NCBI GenBank assembly: GCA_017523785.1
Contig: JAFWVX010000032.1
Span: 1 to 44,785 of the forward strand
From: Lachnospiraceae bacterium
GTDB lineage: Bacteria > Bacillota > Clostridia > Lachnospirales > Lachnospiraceae
Direction: 5' to 3'
Length of the DNA: 44,785 bases
Position 1 is the first letter of the stretch, and every line of letters begins with the position of its first letter. Made by a program: the position numbers and the translations under genes. The notes under the pieces were generated by a model. It ran no database searches and was not told where the DNA came from. It worked only from the letters and a program-made list of their open reading frames with translations. Positions 1 through 7,477 of this stretch are shown piece by piece.

Positions 1-112
1 AGAAATATTTAATATGGATAGAACTATGAAATACACGACGAAAGTTTACTATGATATGCTAGTAAAAAATGATATTTACGAGAGTATATTAAACATAATT
101 AAAGAAGTATAA
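1..112 (+). CDS. 3' end of an unidentified gene
   Basis: The frame starting at base 2 is open from the window edge to a TAA at 110-112. It encodes about 36 C-terminal residues ending in NDIYESILNIIKEV. The fragment is lysine-, tyrosine- and isoleucine-rich with no diagnostic motif. Tails of this kind are seen on sugar or nucleotide transferases of polysaccharide clusters, but that is only a guess from context. An internal ATG at 14 could make a micro-ORF, but a gene running in from the left is more likely. It is followed by 91 bases without a convincing promoter before the choline kinase fusion. Confidence 0.45.
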   Translation, partial: EIFNMDRTMKYTTKVYYDMLVKNDIYESILNIIKEV

Positions 113-203
113 ATTATGTATTAAAGAAATCAGATTTAAATATTAATTGAAAGCATAATCAAGTTAATAAATCGATTTGGAAATATTACGATAGTTACAT
201 AAA

Positions 204-2009
204 ATGAATTTAGAATTTTTAGTCACAAGAAGTATATATGAAGATTCTGAAATTTCGCAACGATCAATTGCGAAAAAGTTTGCTGTGTCACTTGGAAAGA
301 TTAACTCAATTATTAAAGAGGCAGAAAATAATGGCTATCTTAAGCAGGATGCGAAAAAGAGTTCTTATAGTGTGACTGAGAAGGGTAAAACGTTTATAGA
401 AAAGCATAAGGTTGATGGTGCGATAATTCTTGCCTGCGGTATGGGTGTGAGACTTGCCCCGTTGACATTTGACACACCAAAAAGTTTTATCAATATCAAG
501 GGCGAAAAAATGATTGAGAGACAGATTGAGCAGCTTAAGGCAGTTGGTATTGATGACATAACTATAATGGTAGGATACATGAAAGAAAAGTTTGACTACC
601 TCATAGATAAATACAATGTGAAACTTAAATACAATCCCGAGTATAAAGATAAAAATACGCTTTCGACATTTTACCACGCACGAGAAATTTTAAGAAATAA
701 AAATATGTATGTCTGTGTTTCGGATGTGTATATGGCTGAAAATATTTTCCATGGCTACGAGTGTGAGCCATATTATATTGGTTCATATACTGAAGATTTA
801 AAGAATGAGTGGCGATATGTCTATAATAGTAAGAATGAGATAAAGACTTTTGAAGTCGGTGGCAAGAATGATTACTATTTAGTTGGACCTTGCTTTTTGA
901 CTAAGGAATTTTTAGCGGAACTTTTGCCAATGATAGAAGATTATTATGGAAGAACTTCGACAGATAATTATTACTGGGAAGAAGTGATGCTCAAGAATTT
1001 CAAAATTCTTCCAACGATTTATCTTCACAAGTTAGATAAGGGAATAATTTTTGAGTTTGATAGTCTGAAGGATATAAAGGAATTTGATAAGGACAACACG
1101 GAGTTTGGCTCTGAGGCGATAACTTTTGTGTCAAAGGTATTTAAGATTAAAGACAATGAGATTGAAGACATCGAGTGTATAAAAGAGGGAATGACGAATC
1201 ACTCGTATAAGTTTAGTTACAATGGTGTTAGATATATAGCAAGAGTTCCTGGCGATGGCACTGACTCATACATAGATAGAAAAAATGAATATGATATATT
1301 TGAAAAATTGAAGGACAAGGACATCACTGAGGAAGTTATATTTTTCAATAAGCACAATGGCTACAAGATTTCAAAATATTTGGAAGGCTCAAAAAATATT
1401 GATATAAAAGACGAAGATGATTTGAAGAACACGATGGAACTCTACAAGAGACTTCACACGAGTGGTGTCAAAGTAAGTGGCAGCTGTGATATAATAGATA
1501 TGATTGACGAGTATCTCGGCATCATAAAGAAGAAAGAAGTGTTCATTCCCTACGAGGACTTTGATGAAGTTTTGAAGCACGAGAGGGAGATTGAAAAAAT
1601 AGTTATAAAAGAAAAAAGACCTAAGACGATTTGCCACGGCGACCCAAATCCAAACAATGTTTTGAAAACAAAAGATGGATATAGACTTATTGATTTTGAA
1701 TATGGTGGCATGGCAGACCCACTTTCTGACATTGCACTCTTTGGTGCCTATGTGAAATTTGATACAGAAAAAACATATGATTTGTATAAAATGTATAAGG
1801 CGGCAAATGTCAAAAGTGTAAGCAATGACATTGACATAATTCCAAGAGATGACAAGGTGGCTAAGAGGTTGATGATTTCATATATGGCACTTGCAGGTTT
1901 CTACAATGCACTTTGGGCGATGGTTCGTGGTGCACTTGGTGGTGTGGAATACGGAACATTTGGAATGGACGGTTACAGAGTTTTCAAAAATAGTTTTTCA
2001 AAATTATAA
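204..2009 (+). CDS. Winged-helix / LicC-like cytidylyltransferase / LicA-like choline kinase fusion
   Basis: The 601-residue protein has three parts. Residues 1-66 look like a winged helix-turn-helix (QRSIAKKFAVSLGKINSIIK, then a wing). Residues 70-300 are a nucleotidyltransferase of the LicC/phosphocholine cytidylyltransferase type, with the signature AIILACGMGVRL and TPKSF. Residues 310-600 are a choline/ethanolamine kinase-like domain, with the catalytic HGDPNPNN motif at H478 and the metal-binding DFEYGG around D497. Known roles of these families are phosphorylating choline and converting phosphocholine to CDP-choline for wall or lipoteichoic acid decoration. Joining both steps in one chain, with a DNA-binding-like N-terminus, suggests a cytosolic enzyme that may also regulate. 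The start has no clear Shine-Dalgarno site, but it fits the beginning of the helix-turn-helix. The next gene starts 4 bases after the stop. Substrate could be another amino alcohol; the nearby wall-binding repeat proteins favour choline. Confidence 0.85.
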   Translation: MNLEFLVTRSIYEDSEISQRSIAKKFAVSLGKINSIIKEAENNGYLKQDAKKSSYSVTEKGKTFIEKHKVDGAIILACGMGVRLAPLTFDTPKSFINIKGEKMIERQIEQLKAVGIDDITIMVGYMKEKFDYLIDKYNVKLKYNPEYKDKNTLSTFYHAREILRNKNMYVCVSDVYMAENIFHGYECEPYYIGSYTEDLKNEWRYVYNSKNEIKTFEVGGKNDYYLVGPCFLTKEFLAELLPMIEDYYGRTSTDNYYWEEVMLKNFKILPTIYLHKLDKGIIFEFDSLKDIKEFDKDNTEFGSEAITFVSKVFKIKDNEIEDIECIKEGMTNHSYKFSYNGVRYIARVPGDGTDSYIDRKNEYDIFEKLKDKDITEEVIFFNKHNGYKISKYLEGSKNIDIKDEDDLKNTMELYKRLHTSGVKVSGSCDIIDMIDEYLGIIKKKEVFIPYEDFDEVLKHEREIEKIVIKEKRPKTICHGDPNPNNVLKTKDGYRLIDFEYGGMADPLSDIALFGAYVKFDTEKTYDLYKMYKAANVKSVSNDIDIIPRDDKVAKRLMISYMALAGFYNALWAMVRGALGGVEYGTFGMDGYRVFKNSFSKL

Positions 2010-2013
2010 TAAA

Positions 2014-3540
2014 TTGAAGATAGCAAATAAAAATAAAATAGTAGCACTTATATTATTGGTATATAGTTTTTTGATGACCTATCTGCACTCCTTTAACTCA
2101 GTGAGATTTGGCGATGCAGCAATTTATTCTGACAATGCAGTGTTTTATTTGATAGGGAAGGCACTTTTGAAAGGTCAGGTTTTATACAAAGATATTTTCG
2201 ACCACAAGACACCTTATGTGTATTTTATAAATGCATTTGCAGCACTATTTGACAAGAACCATTTGGGGCTCTTTGTGATTACGAGTTTGGTACTTTTTGT
2301 TTCGTTATACTTCACATACAAAATTGTAAATCTTATTATAAATGACAAAATTTATTCGCTAGTTTCAGCCGCACTCATTTGCCTCTTTCTAAATAATGCA
2401 AATATGACACTCGGGTTTTTGCGAACAGAGGGCTATGTTGTTGCACTGGTTTTGCCATCGGCATATTTATTTATAAGATTTCTTCTTGATGATAAAGATA
2501 GTTTTGACTTAAGTGAAATGTTTATCATTGGACTACTTGCAGGACTTACACTTATGATAAACTTGAAGGCTGCGATACTATATGTTCCATTTGCATTTGC
2601 AGTTGCTTCGGTTTTGAAGAGACATAAAAATTTTAAGAATATCGCTCAGTGTTTTGCCTTCGGACTTTTGGGGGTTGTGATTACGATTATTCCATTTATC
2701 GCATATCTCTTGGCAACTAAAAGTGTAAAGGAAGCATTTGATGCGATAACTTATGTAAATGCGATTTACTCAAGTAACAACTCTTCTATAATAGCACTTG
2801 ATGAGACTAGGGTGGAAACTGTTTTGACAGTGTTTCAGATTCACCCAATTATTGCTGCAGTTATAATTGTAAGCTTGATTTCAATTATAGTTTATAGGAT
2901 TCAGGCAAATATAAGAATTCCGGTTTTGCTTTCTTACATACTTTGCCTGCTATATACTATATTTTTAAATAGACCATATACTTATTATTATACTGTTGTG
3001 ATTCCGTTTATAATACCATTTTGCCTTATCGTATATGATTTGCTTTATAAAAAGATTAAGGCGAATGCTAAAAAAAATCTTGTGGCAATTTTGCTGGTGA
3101 TTGCATTTTTCATTATTAATATACCAATAGGCTATTCAGTGATTGGTCGTAGATATAATAAAAATCTAGCTGTCAAAAACACACTAGAGGAGATGCTAGC
3201 ACCACATATAAAAATTGATGAGAATACAAAAGTTTTATCATATGGCTTTGGACCAGAATATTATATATATTTGAATAGCAATTTGGCATTTAAATATTTC
3301 ATAATTCCAAATATCAAATTTGATTATTATAGTGAGCCGTATTTAAAACAGATTCAATATGTAAAAGAAGCCTTGCCGGATGTGTTGATATTTAACTTTG
3401 GTAACTACACTGTTCAGCTGCCATCAAAGGATTTCAACGAGTTTAAAGATGCAGTCACTGAACACTATCAGTATCTCGGCAAACTTAATACATCTGAAGA
3501 GGATGTAAGAAGTGCAAATGTTTTGATTAAGAAAAAATAA
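2014..3540 (+). CDS. GT-C membrane glycosyltransferase, paralogue 1 of 3
   Basis: About 508 residues with roughly ten hydrophobic segments. The motif VLYKDIFDHKTPYVYFINA is the loop typical of PMT/ArnT-like (glycosyltransferase 39 superfamily) enzymes, which use polyprenyl-phosphate sugars outside the membrane. It is clearly paralogous to the proteins at 15003 and 20272: all three share the FDHK(T/A)PY(V/I)YF loop and a soluble C-terminal part beginning KVLSYGF.PE. The open frame extends back to 1891 inside the kinase gene, but I choose the TTG at 2014 because it places the first transmembrane segment as in the paralogues, which also use TTG. No good Shine-Dalgarno site is visible, so translation is probably coupled to the kinase gene. 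The acceptor is unknown; a choline-bearing teichoic acid or a surface protein are the obvious candidates. Confidence 0.8.
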   Translation: MKIANKNKIVALILLVYSFLMTYLHSFNSVRFGDAAIYSDNAVFYLIGKALLKGQVLYKDIFDHKTPYVYFINAFAALFDKNHLGLFVITSLVLFVSLYFTYKIVNLIINDKIYSLVSAALICLFLNNANMTLGFLRTEGYVVALVLPSAYLFIRFLLDDKDSFDLSEMFIIGLLAGLTLMINLKAAILYVPFAFAVASVLKRHKNFKNIAQCFAFGLLGVVITIIPFIAYLLATKSVKEAFDAITYVNAIYSSNNSSIIALDETRVETVLTVFQIHPIIAAVIIVSLISIIVYRIQANIRIPVLLSYILCLLYTIFLNRPYTYYYTVVIPFIIPFCLIVYDLLYKKIKANAKKNLVAILLVIAFFIINIPIGYSVIGRRYNKNLAVKNTLEEMLAPHIKIDENTKVLSYGFGPEYYIYLNSNLAFKYFIIPNIKFDYYSEPYLKQIQYVKEALPDVLIFNFGNYTVQLPSKDFNEFKDAVTEHYQYLGKLNTSEEDVRSANVLIKKK

Positions 3541-3544
3541 CACT

Positions 3545-3565
3545 GGGTCAAAGACCCGATAGGAG
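3545..3565 (+). promoter_or_regulatory. Small hairpin next to the Shine-Dalgarno site
   Basis: GGGTC and GACCC (3545-3549, 3553-3557) form a 5-bp stem with an AAA loop. It ends four bases before the ribosome binding site AGGAG (3561-3565) of the repeat protein gene. There is no U tract, so it is not a terminator. It could modulate translation or mark an RNA processing point between the membrane protein and the surface protein. Confidence 0.35.
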
Positions 3566-3570
3566 TATAT

Positions 3571-4494
3571 ATGAGAAAAAAAATAATACTTTCCACAGTT
3601 GTTATGATTTTGATGAGCATCATTTTCGCTGGTGCTGTATTTGCTGATTGGCAAAGAGAAGACAATGGTAAATATAAATATTTTAATTCTGCGGCAGGTC
3701 AATATGTAATCAATAATTGGTTGCAGACTGGCAACGGATTTTACTATTTTGATGCTAACGGATATACCGTAGTTGGTTGGTATCTTATAAATGGAAAGTA
3801 TTATTATTTTGACGCGAACGGATTGATGCAAGTTGGCTTCATTGAGTTCAACGGCAACAAATATTATTTGAATCCAAACAACGGTCAGATGGTCACTGGC
3901 TGGATTCAGACCTACACCGACGGTGTGCTCGACTACTACTATTTTGCCGACAACGGTGTCATGCTTACTGGTTGGAACAAAATTGGAAACGCCTGGTTCT
4001 ATTTCTACGACGGAAAATGTCTCGTCAATACATTTGCAGCTGTAAATGGCATCTGGTATCACTTCGGAGTAAATGGTGCGATGGACACTGGCTGGGTAAA
4101 TGCAAATGGAAAAATGTTTTACTTTAATGCAAGTAACGGCTCACTCACCAAGGGATGGATACAAGACCAGAATGGAAATGAATACTATCTCTCTGAAGTT
4201 GATGGAAGTCTCGCTATAAACACAACTTTACAAATCGGAGGAACTTATTACACTTTTGACTCGCAGGGAAAATGCATCGGCAAAGACCAATACACTTTTG
4301 TCGGAGATGCAAATGGCAATTCAAGTTACTACACTGATGGTGTTCTCGGCAACAAGGGAACAGAGGTGGTTTATGGTGTAAATGTCGGTGTCTCACCTGG
4401 CATAGGAGTGGGAGTCGGCGGAACTACAAGTTTCCAATACGAGCAAGAGCAGAAGCAGCCACTTCAGGCGGGTTCAACAGCCGGACCGAAATAA
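3571..4494 (+). CDS. Secreted cell-wall-binding repeat protein 1
   Basis: 307 residues with a signal peptide (basic MRKK, hydrophobic core, cleavage likely after AVFA). The rest is a run of roughly ten cell-wall-binding (choline-binding type, CW_binding_1 family) repeats with the pattern GW...G..YYF...G.M, for example GWYLINGKYYYFDANGLMQ. It ends in a Gly/Val-rich tail and a short hydrophilic end. It has no catalytic domain, so it is probably a structural or adhesive wall protein held by aromatic cages on phosphocholine. It lies in the operon of the choline kinase fusion, which fits that ligand. The Shine-Dalgarno AGGAG is well placed. The mnmA start codon follows after a single base. Confidence 0.87.
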   Translation: MRKKIILSTVVMILMSIIFAGAVFADWQREDNGKYKYFNSAAGQYVINNWLQTGNGFYYFDANGYTVVGWYLINGKYYYFDANGLMQVGFIEFNGNKYYLNPNNGQMVTGWIQTYTDGVLDYYYFADNGVMLTGWNKIGNAWFYFYDGKCLVNTFAAVNGIWYHFGVNGAMDTGWVNANGKMFYFNASNGSLTKGWIQDQNGNEYYLSEVDGSLAINTTLQIGGTYYTFDSQGKCIGKDQYTFVGDANGNSSYYTDGVLGNKGTEVVYGVNVGVSPGIGVGVGGTTSFQYEQEQKQPLQAGSTAGPK

Positions 4495-4495
4495 T

Positions 4496-5752
4496 ATGAG
4501 AGTATTAGTTGCGATGTCGGGCGGAGTTGACTCAACAGTAACCGCCTATCTATTAAAAAAAGCAGGATACGAAGTTGTCGGTGTAAATTTTAATTTCACA
4601 AAATTATGCGAGCCCGAGTTAGAAGAGATTGCCGAGAAGTTAAATATAAAAATTATTTATAAGGATTTCGCTCACGAGTTCCGAGATAAAATTATCAACT
4701 ATTTTGTGACAGAATACGAGCACGGCAGAACCCCAAATCCCTGTGCCCTATGTAATCCAACAATGAAGTTCGCTAAACTTATAGAAGTAATGAAAGAAGA
4801 GAACTGCGACATGATAGCGACAGGACATTATGCTAATGTAGGGGCGAGCGACGGAGAGGACGCGGCAAGTCAAGCAACTGTAGGGGCGAGCACTGCGAAC
4901 CCAGTTCGCTATTACATACGAAAAAGTAGCAACCAACAAAAGGACCAGTCGTATATGCTCTATCGCCTTACTCAAGAGCAGTTGTCTCATATAATATTTC
5001 CACTCGGTGATATGGACAAAAATGATGTTAGAAAGATTGCAGCAGAACTTGGACTAAAAGTAGCAGAGAAAAAAGATTCGCAGGATGTATGTTTTATTCC
5101 AAACTCTTCTGGGGAGAGTCAAGCATCTGTAGGTATGAGTCAAACTTCTGTAGGGGCGAATTCAATTTCTGTAGGGGCGAGCATTGCGAGCCCGTTGGAT
5201 TATAAAGAATATATCAAGCGTTACGAATTCGGTCAAGACTACCGAGAAAAAATCGCTCGAGGCCTTTTAAAGGAAGAAGAGATTTTGGCTAAGCCATATT
5301 TTAAGAAGGGCGAGTTCGTAGATTTAGATGGAAAAGTTCTGGGTTATCATAATGGCATCATTAATTATACAATCGGCCAGCGAAAGGGACTCAATATTGC
5401 CTTTGGGGAGAGAAAGTTTGTAGTTAGAATTGATGCAGAAAAGAATCAGGTTGTTCTTGGAAGTAATGATGATTTGATGGCAACAGAATTTAGGATGAAG
5501 GATGTTGTCTTTAGTGGGCACGATGAAAATATAATAGGAACAAAGTTTTATGCAAAATTGAGATATCGCCACGATGGCACACTTTGCGAAATCACCGAGG
5601 CTTCGCCAACTTGTAGGAGCGAGCATTGCGAACCCGAAAGTATGATATACACTTGCCACTTACTAGAGCCAGTTCGAGCAATAACACCAGGGCAGTCGGC
5701 GGTTTTTTATGACGAGGAAGGGCGAGTGATGTTTGGGGGGATCATTATATAA
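4496..5752 (+). CDS. mnmA: tRNA 2-thiouridylase MnmA with REP-encoded insertions
   Basis: This enzyme puts sulfur on U34 of Lys, Glu and Gln tRNAs. Visible hallmarks are the PP-loop SGGVDS (residues 8-13), the catalytic cysteine C86 in NPCALCN, the second catalytic cysteine C199 in SQDVCFI, and GQRKGL and TPGQSAVFY in the C-terminal part. At 418 residues it is about 50 longer than the usual ~370. Much of the excess is peptide read from GTAG palindromes at residues ~115-136 (VGAS...VGASTANP), 212-233 (three 7-residue units ending VGASIASP) and 373-380 (CRSEHCEP). By comparison with E. coli MnmA from memory, sites 1 and 3 fall in beta-hairpin turns and site 2 just after the C199 loop, so the fold may tolerate them. 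Another ~25 residues around EFGQDYREKIARG also look extra. All catalytic residues are kept. The start is 1 base after the repeat protein stop, without a clear Shine-Dalgarno site. Confidence 0.93.
   Translation: MRVLVAMSGGVDSTVTAYLLKKAGYEVVGVNFNFTKLCEPELEEIAEKLNIKIIYKDFAHEFRDKIINYFVTEYEHGRTPNPCALCNPTMKFAKLIEVMKEENCDMIATGHYANVGASDGEDAASQATVGASTANPVRYYIRKSSNQQKDQSYMLYRLTQEQLSHIIFPLGDMDKNDVRKIAAELGLKVAEKKDSQDVCFIPNSSGESQASVGMSQTSVGANSISVGASIASPLDYKEYIKRYEFGQDYREKIARGLLKEEEILAKPYFKKGEFVDLDGKVLGYHNGIINYTIGQRKGLNIAFGERKFVVRIDAEKNQVVLGSNDDLMATEFRMKDVVFSGHDENIIGTKFYAKLRYRHDGTLCEITEASPTCRSEHCEPESMIYTCHLLEPVRAITPGQSAVFYDEEGRVMFGGIII
4838..4903 (+). repeat. GTAG REP-like palindromes inside mnmA, site 1
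   Basis: A degenerate copy begins GTAGGGGCGAGC at 4838 and a full copy runs 4880-4903, ending GCGAACCC. Both are read in the frame that gives VGAS. The sequence before the second copy (AGTCAAGCAACT) resembles that before the first unit of site 2, so the two insertions share more than the palindrome core. Confidence 0.8.
5129..5194 (+). repeat. 21-bp array ending in a full REP inside mnmA, site 2
   Basis: GTAGG occurs at 5129, 5150 and 5171, exactly 21 bases apart, giving the 7-residue units SVGMSQT, SVGANSI and SVGASIA. The last unit is a complete palindrome (5171-5194) ending GAGCCCG. The spacing in whole codons keeps the mnmA frame. Confidence 0.8.
5613..5636 (+). repeat. GTAG REP-like palindrome inside mnmA, site 3
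   Basis: GTAGGAGCGAGC at 5613 with the matching arm GCGAACCCG. It is read one frame off from sites 1 and 2, giving CRSEHCEP. It lies in the C-terminal beta-barrel region of MnmA. Confidence 0.78.
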
Positions 5753-5764
5753 TATACACTACTT

Positions 5765-5803
5765 GTTTTTGCTCCAACTATTTTCTTGAGAGAATCACAA
5801 ATA
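5765..5803. repeat. Half copy of a MITE-like palindromic element (copy A)
   Basis: The stretch contains GCTCCAACTATTTTCTTGAG and then AGAATCACAAAT. It matches the right arm of copy B (29295-29480) and, in reverse complement, the left arm of copy C (32139-32218). The opposite arm is missing. It occupies most of the gap between mnmA and the amidase gene. Confidence 0.6.
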
Positions 5804-5816
5804 GTTATGTAAGTAT

Positions 5817-6827
5817 ATGAAAATATTCAAGAATGAAATAAAAATTAAAGTGCACATAGTAGTGTTGCTGCTAATAACATTATTAGCCAACATATTATCG
5901 TGTTCACCAAAGACTGATAAGTTAAGAGGTGTTTCGCCTATAGCGATTAGCGACGAGACTAGCATTACAGATGATTATAAAATTGGCGACAACAGTGATG
6001 ATGAAAGTGATTCGTCTGACACCACTGATGACACAAGTGAAACTTACACCACCAAGAAAACCTACATTGACTTCACCGCCCCATACGCCACCTACTCAAT
6101 AATCAATGACGGCTACGCAGTTTTATATAAGGTTGATAGGGGTAAGGTTGCGAATTATAAAAACAAGACAGTCGCTGTAAACGCAGGGCATGGCACCAAG
6201 GGTGGTGCGAATGTAAAGACATTTTCACACCCGGATTTTTCGCCAAAGTACACTGGCGGATCAACTGCAGCAGGTTCAGTGTTGTCGGCTGCTGTGTCTG
6301 CGGGGATGACATTTGAAAATGGAATGACGGAGGCAAATGCCAACCTCGTTATCGCCTATGCGCTAAAGGATAAGTTGCTCGCAGATGGATACTCTGTCCT
6401 TATGATAAGAGAAGATGATGACTGCAGACTTGATAATATCGCGAGGACGGTGATTGCAAATGAAAATGCCGATGCTCACATCGCGATACATTTCGACTCA
6501 ACTAATACTGATAAGGGAATATTTTACATAGTGCCATACAATGATGCACGATATCTCAATATGGAGCCGCTAAAATCCAATGTGCAGAATATAAAAAAAC
6601 TTGGCGATAGTGTGATTAGTGCATTTAGAGAGATGGGCGAGAAGATTTGGAAGGACAAGGGGACCTTGCAGGGCGACTTGACTCAGCTGTCATTTTCAAC
6701 TAATGCAAGTATGGATATAGAGCTCGGTGATAGAAAGACAGTGCTGACTATGGAAAAAGCAGAGACATTTGCCGAGGGGATAAAGAGAGGCGTTGATAAA
6801 TATTTCGGATTTGAGAGTGTCAATTGA
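5817..6827 (+). CDS. N-acetylmuramoyl-L-alanine amidase, lipoprotein
   Basis: 336 residues. The N-terminus has a hydrophobic core ending in NILSC, a plausible lipobox, so the protein is probably anchored outside the membrane. A Ser/Thr/Asp-rich linker follows (residues ~40-85). From residue ~118 it is an Amidase_3 family zinc amidase: VAVNAGHG (first His ligand), the Glu in TEANANLVIAYALKDKL, AIHFDS (second His ligand) and SMDIELGDRKT carrying the catalytic Glu. The family cleaves the bond between muramic acid and the stem peptide. The conserved arginine in MIREDD is also present. There are no wall-binding repeats, unlike many amidases. It probably acts in wall turnover or in fitting the neighbouring surface polymers. 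No clear promoter was seen in the short gap carrying the half MITE. Confidence 0.88.
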   Translation: MKIFKNEIKIKVHIVVLLLITLLANILSCSPKTDKLRGVSPIAISDETSITDDYKIGDNSDDESDSSDTTDDTSETYTTKKTYIDFTAPYATYSIINDGYAVLYKVDRGKVANYKNKTVAVNAGHGTKGGANVKTFSHPDFSPKYTGGSTAAGSVLSAAVSAGMTFENGMTEANANLVIAYALKDKLLADGYSVLMIREDDDCRLDNIARTVIANENADAHIAIHFDSTNTDKGIFYIVPYNDARYLNMEPLKSNVQNIKKLGDSVISAFREMGEKIWKDKGTLQGDLTQLSFSTNASMDIELGDRKTVLTMEKAETFAEGIKRGVDKYFGFESVN

Positions 6828-6857
6828 TATTTCAAGTTGCCGTGGTAGGATTATTAT

Positions 6858-7460
6858 ATGAAGAAAGTTTTTAGAAAAATAATATATGTGTCGTGCTTAG
6901 TTAGCGTGCTTTTAGCATGTTTTTCTTGCGGCGAAAAAGAGGTCGAGGGTGAGAGCACAAGTATTTTCACCATTGAGCCTGCCAACCAATTCGCAGTCGA
7001 CAAAGAAACTGAGGTTGAGACTGTTGAGCCAACTAAGGCTCACAGGGAGTATCCTGCTGATTTTAAATTGGTGCCTGACACAGAGGTCGTAATTGGCGAG
7101 AGACAGTTTTTGACTAAGATTAACTACATATATAATAATATAGAAAAATTTGAGAATTCCAGCATCATAGTTGAGGGTATGTATGGGATGTATAAGTCTT
7201 GGGACGAGACCTTTGTCTTCCCAATTGTGTATCGAAATGGCCCGGCCGAGTATGGCGACGACCAGTATGGTGGTTTTTATCTCGTGAACATCAATCAAGA
7301 TGCATATCATTTAAATGACTGGGTAAAGGTTAAGGGAAAGCCATTCATCTATGAGCACACAGATTCAGAAGGTGAAGTGCAGAAGTTTTTGTTTTTAGTG
7401 GTTGAAAGTGCAGAGGTTATGACGCTTAAAGATAGAAAGGCGGAGATGGTTAATAACTAG
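6858..7460 (+). CDS. Lipoprotein with a possible OB-fold domain
   Basis: 200 residues. The signal peptide ends in LLACFSCGE, a lipobox, predicting a membrane-anchored lipoprotein. Residues ~25-75 are an acidic linker. The rest (FENSSIIVEGMYG..., then DWVKVKGKPFIY) has alternating strands with the VEG and VKVKGK turns typical of OB-fold or DUF1980-like C-terminal domains. I do not recognise the family with certainty and no catalytic motif is visible. The start is preceded by TAGGA at suitable distance. It lies 30 bases after the amidase gene and 17 before a GT-C gene, so it may be an accessory factor of the same envelope operon. Confidence 0.7.
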   Translation: MKKVFRKIIYVSCLVSVLLACFSCGEKEVEGESTSIFTIEPANQFAVDKETEVETVEPTKAHREYPADFKLVPDTEVVIGERQFLTKINYIYNNIEKFENSSIIVEGMYGMYKSWDETFVFPIVYRNGPAEYGDDQYGGFYLVNINQDAYHLNDWVKVKGKPFIYEHTDSEGEVQKFLFLVVESAEVMTLKDRKAEMVNN

Positions 7461-7477
7461 GGAGATAAGTAATTTAA

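Noticed and set aside
177-205. TTGGAA-17-TAAAAT before the choline kinase fusion as its promoter
   Set aside because: The -10 box would overlap the start codon, so transcription would begin inside the gene.
1891-2013. A longer N-terminus for the first GT-C protein
   Set aside because: The extension overlaps the kinase gene by 119 bases and has no counterpart in the two paralogues, which start with the first membrane span.
3424-4062. A 212-codon open frame on the minus strand opposite the first wall-binding protein
   Set aside because: It runs opposite two well-supported plus-strand genes, lacks a ribosome binding site and its product is like no protein. It mirrors the repeat codons.
5129-5194. 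Regularly spaced 21-bp units as a CRISPR or iteron array
   Set aside because: The units lie in frame inside mnmA, have no spacers of CRISPR length and derive from a REP palindrome. No cas or replication gene is near.
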